A stretch of DNA of 5,047 nt from an uncultured Oscillibacter sp. (GTDB taxonomy: Bacteria > Bacillota > Clostridia > Oscillospirales > Oscillospiraceae): assembly GCA_946183715.1 (NCBI GenBank), contig CAMHDB010000148.1, positions 1 to 5,047 of the forward strand, in the 5' to 3' direction. Shown one piece after another: positions 1 to 5,047 of this stretch. The notes below the pieces were generated by a model, which had not been told where the DNA came from, did no database searches, and saw only the letters and a list, made by a program, of their open reading frames with translations. Position numbers and translations under genes: made by a program. Numbering within the stretch: position 1 is the first letter of the stretch; each line of letters opens with the position of its first letter.

Positions 1-2968
1 CATTCTCGACGTATTCTCCCCGCAGATGGAGCGGCCCGTGCGCTGTGAGTTCTTCGGCGACGAAATGGACTCTATGGGCCTGTTCGACCCCGCGACCCAG
101 CGCCGTACCGAAAACGTGTCGTCGGCGCTGATACTCCCGGCGGCGGAAGTCCTCCCGCGCTGTGCGGAGAATCTCCCCGGAACGCTGGAAAAACTCGCGT
201 CGCACATCGCGCGCCGCCGCCCCGCGCTGTCCGAACGCCTCCGCGCCGACGCCGCGCAGTTCCGCGACGGGGCCGACCCCGGCGGAATCGACCGCTACCT
301 GTGCGCGGTCTACCCGGAAGTCACGACGGGCCTGCACTACCTCCCGCGCGACGCGCTGATTGTACTTTGTGAGTGCGGGCGCGTGGAGGAACGGATACGG
401 GGCGCGCTGACGCAGACGCGGCAGGATGTCGAAACGCTCATGGAAGCGGGCCTCATGGCGGGCGAGTTCGGCAACGTACAGCTTGCCGCCGACGACTTCT
501 ATACCGCCCTGAAAGAGTTCCCGGTGATTATGGCCAATTCGCTCCCCACGTCGCGCTACCCGCTCCGCCCGCGCGGCCTCGTACACATCAACGCGCGGCA
601 GTTGAGTTCCTACGGCGGGAGCCTCGAGACCGCCGCCGCCGATTTGGAGCAGTACCGCAACTCGGGCACCGCCGTTTTAGTTCTGTGCGCCTCCGACAGC
701 CGCGCCTTGAATCTGCACAGACTGTTAGAGGACAGGAACATTTTCTCGGCGCTGTCCCTGAAGGGCGTCACCATGCCCCAGCCCGGGGAAATCCGTATCG
801 CGCTCGGGGCGCTCTCCGCCGGGTGTGAGTGGCCCTATCTGAAACTCGCCGTCATGACGGAGGGACAGCTTTTCGCCACGCCGCAGAAGGCCCCGAAAGT
901 ACAGAAAAAGGCGTCCAACCGTCAGAAATTGCAGTCCTACTCCGACCTGTCGCCGGGGGACATCGTCGTACACGAGCACCACGGAATCGGGCGCTTCGCG
1001 GGAATCCAGCGTATGCCCGTCGACGGCGTCGAAAAGGACTACATCAAAATCGACTACGCCGGGGGCGACTGCCTCTACGTACCCGCGACACAGCTTGACC
1101 AAGTGAGCAAGTACATCGGCGGCGGGGAGGATTCCGCCCCGGCGCGCCTCAACCGCCTAGGCGGCACCGACTGGGCGCGGCAGAAGAACAAGGCCAAAAA
1201 GGCCGTGCAGGACTTGGCGAAAGGCCTTACGCAGCTCTACGCCGAACGGCAGCGGCGGCCCGGGTTCGCGTTCTCGCCCGATTCGACGTGGCAACGGGAA
1301 TTTGAAGAGGCGTTCCCCTACGAGGAGACCGACGACCAGTTGAAGGCAATCGAGGAAATCAAGCGCGACATGGAGACCCCCCGCCCCATGGACCGTCTGT
1401 TATGCGGCGATGTCGGCTACGGCAAGACGGAAGTCGCGCTCCGCGCCGTCATGAAGTGTATTTTAGACGGCAAGCAGGCCGCGATTCTCGTACCGACGAC
1501 CGTACTTGCACAACAGCACTACGCCACCGCGCGCGGGCGCTTCCAGAATTACCCCGTGCGTATCGAGACGCTTTCGCGCTTTACGCCCCCGAAGGAGGCG
1601 CGGCGGATTCTCTCGGCCACGCGCACGGGCGGCGTCGATTTGCTCATCGGCACGCACAAACTCCTGCAGAAAAGCATGGCCTTCCACAACCTCGGACTGC
1701 TCGTCATCGACGAGGAACAGCGTTTCGGCGTCACGCACAAGGAACGGCTAAAAGAATTAAGCCGACAAGTCGACGTGCTGACGCTCTCCGCCACACCGAT
1801 TCCGCGCACGTTGAATATGGCTCTGTCGGGCCTCCGCGACATGAGTACCATAGACGAGCCGCCCGCCGGACGCCAGCCTGTACAGACTTACGTCATAGAG
1901 CACGACTGGGGCGTTGTCGCCGACGCCATGCGCCGCGAATTGGAGCGCGGCGGACAGGTCTACTATCTGCATAACCGTATCGAGAGTATCGACAGCACGG
2001 CGGCGCATATTCAAGAACTGCTCGGGCCGCAGGTGCGGGTAGTCACCGGGCACGGGCGCATGGGAGAACAGGAACTTTCCGAAGTCATGCGGCGCATGGT
2101 CGACGGGGAGGCCGACGTGCTTGTCTGTACGACGATTATCGAGACCGGAATCGACATTCCGAACGTCAACACGCTGATTATCGAGGACGCAGACCGTATG
2201 GGCCTCGCGCAGTTGCACCAGATACGCGGGCGAATCGGGCGGAGTACGCGCCGCGCCTACGCGTGGATGACCTATAAAGAAGGCAAACTCCTGCAGGAAG
2301 TCGCCGCGAAGCGTCTGGCGGCTATCCGGGAGTACGTGGAATTTGGCTCGGGGTTCAAAATCGCCATGCGTGACTTGGAAATCCGCGGCGCGGGGAATCT
2401 GCTGGGCCCGGAGCAGTCCGGGTACCTCATGACGGTGGGCTATGACATGTACCTGAAACTGCTGGAAGAGGCCGTTTTGGAAGAGCAGGGAAAGCCCCGG
2501 GAAATCGAATGCGCGGCGGATTTGACGGTCAACGCGAACATTCCGGAGAAGTACGTGCCCTCGCCGGAACAGCGCATGGACCTGTACCGGAGAATCGCGG
2601 CCATCCGGGAGGACGACGACGCCTCCGACCTGCTCGACGAGTGTACGGACCGCTACGGCGACGCCCCGAAACCCGTACTGGCCCTGCTGGACGTGGCGCT
2701 ACTCCGCGCGGCGGCGGCGCGGGAGGGCGTGTCGGACATCTCGCAGAAGGGCGACGAAATCCGCTTCACGCTGGCGGAATTTCGCACGGAGGCGGTCGTC
2801 GCGCTGTGCGGACTGAACAAGTACCGCCGCCGCCTGACGCTCTCGGCGGGACAGCCGCCCTCGCTGACGCTCAAACTCCCGAAAGGCGCCGATTCCCTCG
2901 ACGCCGCCCGCGAATTAGTCGACGACCTGCGCCTGTCCGGCGCCGGGAACGCCGCCTCGCCTACTTGA
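1..2968 (+). CDS. mfd: Transcription-repair coupling factor Mfd (partial, N-terminus off the left edge)
   Basis: Mfd is an ATP-dependent DNA translocase that pushes or removes RNA polymerase stalled at lesions and recruits UvrA for nucleotide excision repair. The reading frame is open from base 2. The first codons (ILDVFSPQ) match the conserved 'G-ILD-F' segment of the UvrB-like domain, so the ATG at 26 is internal. About 170-180 residues are missing compared with the usual ~1150. In order one sees: the end of the UvrB-like region (PVRCEFFGDEMDS); the RNA-polymerase-interacting CarD-like domain (VVHEHHGIGRF, 965-997); Walker A GDVGYGKT (1406-1429); the DEEQRFGV Walker B box (from 1709); SATPIPRTLN motif III (about 1780-1815); IETGIDIP (2138-2161); RGRIGRS motif VI (2225-2245); the TRG translocation motif RDLEIRGAGNLLG (2369-2407); and the C-terminal regulatory domain D7 (about 2540-2900). 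All helicase motifs look intact, with no frameshift. The gene ends in TGA and is followed 27 bases later by a terminator hairpin. The identification is secure. Confidence 0.97.
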   Translation, partial: ILDVFSPQMERPVRCEFFGDEMDSMGLFDPATQRRTENVSSALILPAAEVLPRCAENLPGTLEKLASHIARRRPALSERLRADAAQFRDGADPGGIDRYLCAVYPEVTTGLHYLPRDALIVLCECGRVEERIRGALTQTRQDVETLMEAGLMAGEFGNVQLAADDFYTALKEFPVIMANSLPTSRYPLRPRGLVHINARQLSSYGGSLETAAADLEQYRNSGTAVLVLCASDSRALNLHRLLEDRNIFSALSLKGVTMPQPGEIRIALGALSAGCEWPYLKLAVMTEGQLFATPQKAPKVQKKASNRQKLQSYSDLSPGDIVVHEHHGIGRFAGIQRMPVDGVEKDYIKIDYAGGDCLYVPATQLDQVSKYIGGGEDSAPARLNRLGGTDWARQKNKAKKAVQDLAKGLTQLYAERQRRPGFAFSPDSTWQREFEEAFPYEETDDQLKAIEEIKRDMETPRPMDRLLCGDVGYGKTEVALRAVMKCILDGKQAAILVPTTVLAQQHYATARGRFQNYPVRIETLSRFTPPKEARRILSATRTGGVDLLIGTHKLLQKSMAFHNLGLLVIDEEQRFGVTHKERLKELSRQVDVLTLSATPIPRTLNMALSGLRDMSTIDEPPAGRQPVQTYVIEHDWGVVADAMRRELERGGQVYYLHNRIESIDSTAAHIQELLGPQVRVVTGHGRMGEQELSEVMRRMVDGEADVLVCTTIIETGIDIPNVNTLIIEDADRMGLAQLHQIRGRIGRSTRRAYAWMTYKEGKLLQEVAAKRLAAIREYVEFGSGFKIAMRDLEIRGAGNLLGPEQSGYLMTVGYDMYLKLLEEAVLEEQGKPREIECAADLTVNANIPEKYVPSPEQRMDLYRRIAAIREDDDASDLLDECTDRYGDAPKPVLALLDVALLRAAAAREGVSDISQKGDEIRFTLAEFRTEAVVALCGLNKYRRRLTLSAGQPPSLTLKLPKGADSLDAARELVDDLRLSGAGNAASPT

Positions 2969-2995
2969 AAACAGGATGTCGGAAAGCTGATGATA

Positions 2996-3025
2996 CCTCT
3001 CCCGTTGAAACGGGGGAGGCTTTTT
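2996..3025 (+). terminator. Rho-independent terminator after mfd
   Basis: A 9-bp stem (2996-3004 with 3011-3019, containing one T-G wobble) encloses the 6-base loop TTGAAA and is followed by CTTTTT. It lies 27 bases after the mfd stop codon and so should end the mfd transcript before the promoter at 3077. There is no A-tract on the left arm, so it should work only in the mfd direction. Confidence 0.87.
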
Positions 3026-3051
3026 ACTGCCCTTGCCCGCTGTGCGCGGCT

Positions 3052-3083
3052 TTGTCAACAATTTCGCGTTTCGGGATTGACAA
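3052..3083. promoter_or_regulatory. Inverted repeat overlapping the -35 box (possible operator)
   Basis: TTGTCAA (3052-3058) and its exact reverse complement TTGACAA (3077-3083) are separated by 18 bases. The right arm contains the whole -35 hexamer of the downstream promoter. The arms are 25 bases apart start to start, so they lie on nearly the same helix face, which would suit a dimeric regulator. The arms are short and partly explained by the -35 consensus itself, so this may be chance. Confidence 0.25.
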
Positions 3084-3105
3084 GCGCGTCGCGGGCGCGT
3101 ATAAT
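3077..3105 (+). promoter_or_regulatory. Perfect-consensus sigma-70/sigma-A promoter of the PfoR-like gene
   Basis: The -35 box TTGACA (3077-3082) and the -10 box TATAAT (3100-3105) both match consensus at all six positions, with the optimal 17-bp spacer. The expected transcription start is near 3112, leaving a leader of about 52 bases before the ATG at 3164. The region sits between the mfd terminator and the next gene, where a promoter is expected. An AT-rich hexamer pair is also unlikely by chance in such GC-rich DNA. It predicts strong constitutive transcription unless a repressor acts on it. Confidence 0.9.
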
Positions 3106-3116
3106 GTGCCGGGTAC

Positions 3117-3133
3117 GTGTCTTGACACCTGTC
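3117..3133. promoter_or_regulatory. Overlapping short dyads just after the predicted transcription start
   Basis: GTGTC-TT-GACAC (3117-3128) is a perfect 5-bp-arm dyad. It overlaps a second dyad, GACA-CC-TGTC (3124-3133). Both lie in the first ~20 bases of the predicted transcript, a usual position for a repressor operator. Seen directly: the symmetry. Inferred only: any regulatory role. The arms are too short for a stable RNA hairpin, so protein binding is the more plausible reading if the dyads are real. Confidence 0.25.
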
Positions 3134-3152
3134 CAACACACCACGAGAAAAC

Positions 3153-3157
3153 GAGGA
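3153..3157 (+). promoter_or_regulatory. Ribosome binding site deciding the start of the PfoR-like gene
   Basis: GAGGA lies six bases upstream of the ATG at 3164. It supports this start over the in-frame ATG at 2990, which would place the terminator and promoter inside the coding region. Confidence 0.8.
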
Positions 3158-3163
3158 ATCTTT

Positions 3164-4234
3164 ATGGGACGCTTCACAAACTTCCTGCGCCGGAAGAACA
3201 TCGTCTTTTCGGCGCGGCGCTACGGTATCGACGCCCTCGGCGCTATGGCCCAAGGCCTCTTCTGCTCCCTGCTCATCGGTACCATCATTCGCACGCTCGG
3301 GCAACAGCTCCATGTCGCCTACTTGACCGATATCGGCACTTACGCAATGTCGGTTTCCGGGCCCGCTATGGCTGTGGCCATCGGCTACGCGCTTCAGGCT
3401 GACCCTATGGTGCTCTTTTCGCTTGCGGCTGTCGGCTACGCCGCCAACGCCGAGGGCGGCGCGGGCGGCCCGCTGGCCGTACTCCTTATCGCTATCGTCG
3501 CGGCGGAGTGCGGCAAGGCCGTCTCGAAGGAGACGAAAGTCGACATTCTCGTGACCCCGGCGGTGACGATTCTCGTCGGCGTGGCGCTGGCGAAACTCGT
3601 CGCGCCGCCTATCGGGGACGCCGCGCGCGCGTTCGGACTGCTCATCGACCGGGCGACACGCCTGCAACCCTTCTGGATGGGCGTTGCGGTCTCGGTACTC
3701 GTCGGCGTTGCGCTGACGCTCCCGATATCCTCCGCCGCGATATGTCAAGTCCTCTCGCTGACAGGCCTCGCGGGCGGCGCGGCTGTCGCGGGATGTTGCG
3801 CGCAGATGGTCGGATTCGCGGTGATGTCCTTCCGCGAAAACCGCTGGGGCGGACTGGTCAGTCAGGGCCTCGGTACGTCCATGTTGCAAATGCCGAACAT
3901 TGTCCGCAACCCGCGAATCTGGATTCCGCCGACGCTCGTTTCCGCCCTGACTGGCCCCCTCGCGACCTGCGTCTTTCGGCTGGAAATGAACGGCGCCGCG
4001 ATTAACTCCGGTATGGGAACCTGCGGGTTATGCGGGCCAATCGGAGTTTGGACGGGCTGGCTGTCGCCGTCGGAAGAGGCGCTCGCGAAAGGCGCGGCGG
4101 CGCTGTCCCCGGGGGTATTCGACTGGGCCGGGCTGTGCCTGATTTGCGTCGTACTCCCGGCGGTTCTCGCGCCGTTACTCTGTCAGGCCTGCCGTCGCGC
4201 CGGGTGGATAAAGGACGGAGACTTGACGCTGTAA
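3164..4234 (+). CDS. PfoR-family / PTS EIIC-like (PTS_EIIC_2) integral membrane protein
   Basis: The 356-residue protein has about 8-10 hydrophobic segments, among them roughly residues 22-42, 62-78, 100-117, 128-146, 168-188, 196-222, 254-272 and 320-342, so it is an integral membrane protein. I recognise conserved blocks of the PTS_EIIC_2 family: KETKVDILVTPAVTI (122-136), LTLPISSAAI (184-193), GCCAQMVGFAVMSF (210-223), GLGTSMLQMPNI (235-246), RIWIPPTLVSALTGPLAT (251-268) and NSGMGTCGLCGPIG (281-294). Members are annotated as PTS IIC subunits or as PfoR, named after the Clostridium perfringens protein linked to toxin-gene regulation. The substrate is not established and no phosphorylation domain is present. 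The length is near the family's usual ~340-350. No EIIA or EIIB gene is adjacent. The ATG at 3164 was chosen because GAGGA precedes it and a perfect promoter lies upstream. The gene looks monocistronic, ending 23 bases before the two-way terminator. The family call is firm; transport function is uncertain. Confidence 0.9.
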   Translation: MGRFTNFLRRKNIVFSARRYGIDALGAMAQGLFCSLLIGTIIRTLGQQLHVAYLTDIGTYAMSVSGPAMAVAIGYALQADPMVLFSLAAVGYAANAEGGAGGPLAVLLIAIVAAECGKAVSKETKVDILVTPAVTILVGVALAKLVAPPIGDAARAFGLLIDRATRLQPFWMGVAVSVLVGVALTLPISSAAICQVLSLTGLAGGAAVAGCCAQMVGFAVMSFRENRWGGLVSQGLGTSMLQMPNIVRNPRIWIPPTLVSALTGPLATCVFRLEMNGAAINSGMGTCGLCGPIGVWTGWLSPSEEALAKGAAALSPGVFDWAGLCLICVVLPAVLAPLLCQACRRAGWIKDGDLTL

Positions 4235-4257
4235 TGGAAACGTCACGTTGACAACTC

Positions 4258-4294
4258 AAAAAGCCTCCCCCGTGGTCATGGGGGAGGCTTTTTT
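4258..4294. terminator. Bidirectional Rho-independent terminator between convergent genes
   Basis: The left arm AAAAAGCCTCCCCC (4258-4271) pairs perfectly with GGGGGAGGCTTTTT (4280-4293) around an 8-base loop (4272-4279). The GC core is 9 bp and is flanked by five A-T pairs. Read on the plus strand it ends in six T (4289-4294); on the minus strand it ends in five T. It can therefore stop transcripts of both the PfoR-like gene and the convergent kinase. On the minus strand the hairpin begins inside the kinase stop codon. Confidence 0.95.
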
Positions 4295-5047
4295 AGATGT
4301 TGTAGCACCCGCCGCCGATGAACTCCCGCACAATGGAGGAAGTCGGCACCATGTCGTCGGGGAGCGGAAGGAAGTAATTCAGGAATTTCAAGAGGCGCTT
4401 GGCCTCCGTGTACTCCTCGCTGTCGCGCGGGATGGCGAACAGCAACGGCTCCAAATAGGCCTGTAACAGCGCGGTCTCGAAAATCAGAGACGAGTTGAAT
4501 ACCACGTCGGCGCTGTCCTGATACGGGAAAATGTTGTTCTCCTCGCCGCGCCGCACGCTCGGCCACATCCGGATAGTCGCCTGTGCGTTGTGCCCGCGCG
4601 TGCGGGCGTCGCGCTCGATTCGCCGCAACAGCCGCGCGTCCGTACTCGGTATCCGGTTGTGGTCGTCGACGTTGAGCACCGTCAGACAGCTGATGTAAAT
4701 CTTGAACTTGCTCTCCGGCGGGAGCGTGTAGGACAGCGCGTCGTTCAGGCAGTGGATGCCCTCGATTACGAGAATATCCTGCGGCCCGAGCGTCAGATAG
4801 TCGCCGTTGTACTCCCGGCAGCCCTTCTTGAAATTGTAGCTGGGAATCTCGACGGTCTCCCCCGCCAGAAGGCGCGACATGTCCTGATTCAACTGCTCCA
4901 CGTCCATGGCCCCGAGGCCCTCGAAGTCGTAGTTGCCGTTCTCGTCGCGGGGGGTGTTGGCGCGGTCGACGAAATAGTTGTCGGTCGCGATAGGGTGCGG
5001 GCGCATGCCGCACGCCCGGAGCTGTGTACACAGGCGGTGGGAAAACG
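4293..5047 (-). CDS. Nucleoside (uridine) kinase of the uridine kinase/phosphoribulokinase family (partial, N-terminus off the right edge)
   Basis: Family members phosphorylate uridine or a related nucleoside with a nucleoside triphosphate, in pyrimidine salvage in the cytoplasm. The frame stays open to the edge: 13 codons (FSHRLCTQLRACG) precede the Met at 5006 and match the helix right after the P-loop (GKTT-FSHRL) of the clostridial nucleoside kinases. Walker A therefore lies just outside the window and the Met is not the start. Visible blocks are HPIATDNYFVDR (about 4997-4962), DFEGLGAMDVEQLN (about 4928-4887), IEGIHCLN (4766-4743), RRIERDARTRGH (4625-4590), EENNIFPYQDSAD (4544-4506) and the typical tail VPTSSIVREFIGGGCY (about 4349-4302). 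Known long members (~550 residues) carry an N-terminal TGS/threonyl-tRNA-synthetase-like region, so about 250 residues, less than half, are probably here. The true substrate is unproven; classical Udk is shorter and lacks this tail. TAA is at 4295-4293, inside the terminator's A/T tract. Confidence 0.92.
   Translation of the reverse strand, partial: FSHRLCTQLRACGMRPHPIATDNYFVDRANTPRDENGNYDFEGLGAMDVEQLNQDMSRLLAGETVEIPSYNFKKGCREYNGDYLTLGPQDILVIEGIHCLNDALSYTLPPESKFKIYISCLTVLNVDDHNRIPSTDARLLRRIERDARTRGHNAQATIRMWPSVRRGEENNIFPYQDSADVVFNSSLIFETALLQAYLEPLLFAIPRDSEEYTEAKRLLKFLNYFLPLPDDMVPTSSIVREFIGGGCYNI

Noticed and set aside
26..28. ATG at 26 as the mfd start
   Set aside because: The frame is open upstream to the window edge and the upstream residues are conserved Mfd sequence, so the gene is cut by the window.
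3053..3058. Minus-strand TTGACA as a divergent promoter toward mfd
   Set aside because: The expected -10 position (about 3030-3035) reads CAAGGG on that strand, and no minus-strand gene is there to be served.
3122..3127. Second TTGACA as another -35 box
   Set aside because: No -10-like hexamer lies 15-19 bases downstream, and the site falls inside the predicted leader of the first promoter.
2990..3163. In-frame upstream extension of the PfoR-like gene to an ATG at 2990
   Set aside because: The extension would run through the mfd terminator and the promoter, its residues do not resemble the family, and the ATG at 3164 has a proper ribosome binding site.
2509..3402. Plus-strand open frame bridging the end of mfd and the start of the PfoR-like gene
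   Set aside because: It is an Arg/Pro-rich shadow frame that overlaps two well-supported genes and crosses the terminator and promoter.
2915..3889. Long minus-strand open frame (324 codons) opposite the PfoR-like gene
   Set aside because: Its product is Arg/Asp/His-rich with no recognisable domain, runs across a terminator and a promoter, and is the expected shadow of a GC-rich gene.
4248..4253. TTGACA before the convergent terminator as a promoter
   Set aside because: There is no -10 box at the right spacing, and the sequence runs straight into the terminator hairpin.
5004..5006. ATG (minus strand) as the kinase start
   Set aside because: Thirteen upstream in-frame codons match the conserved post-P-loop helix, and the Walker A motif must lie beyond the edge.
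4276..5031. Second minus-strand open frame of 251 codons over the kinase
   Set aside because: The other frame carries all the kinase motifs; this one is low-complexity Arg/Gly/Pro-rich.

Overview
The window is GC-rich (about 62% by eye) and looks like the chromosome of an anaerobic Firmicute, probably a high-GC Clostridia lineage such as the Oscillospiraceae. This placement is an inference. It rests on the Mfd sequence style (DEEQRFGV box), a PfoR/PTS_EIIC_2-type membrane protein, and a uridine-kinase-like protein with the C-terminal ending found in clostridial nucleoside kinases. No mobile element, tRNA, rRNA, CRISPR array or obvious foreign segment is visible.

Layout: bases 1-2968 (+) hold most of mfd, the transcription-repair coupling factor, with its N-terminus off the left edge. 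A Rho-independent terminator follows (2996-3025), then a textbook housekeeping promoter (TTGACA, 17 bp, TATAAT, 3077-3105). The promoter drives a 356-residue multi-membrane-span protein of the PfoR / PTS EIIC-like family (3164-4234, +). A strong, two-way terminator (4258-4294) separates it from a convergent nucleoside (uridine) kinase on the minus strand (4293-5047), whose N-terminal half lies beyond the right edge.

The three genes do not form an operon: two terminators and a private promoter give each its own transcript end or start. mfd is a DNA-repair and transcription housekeeping gene, the kinase belongs to nucleotide salvage, and the membrane protein is an orphan EIIC-like protein with no EIIA or EIIB partner here.

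No new multi-gene system is visible. The most unusual signal is compositional. The tetranucleotide GATC does not occur once in 5047 bases, although about 17 would be expected, and isoleucine codons following a G-ending codon are always ATT or ATA. This points to genome-wide selection against GATC, of the kind linked to a restriction or methylation system located elsewhere.
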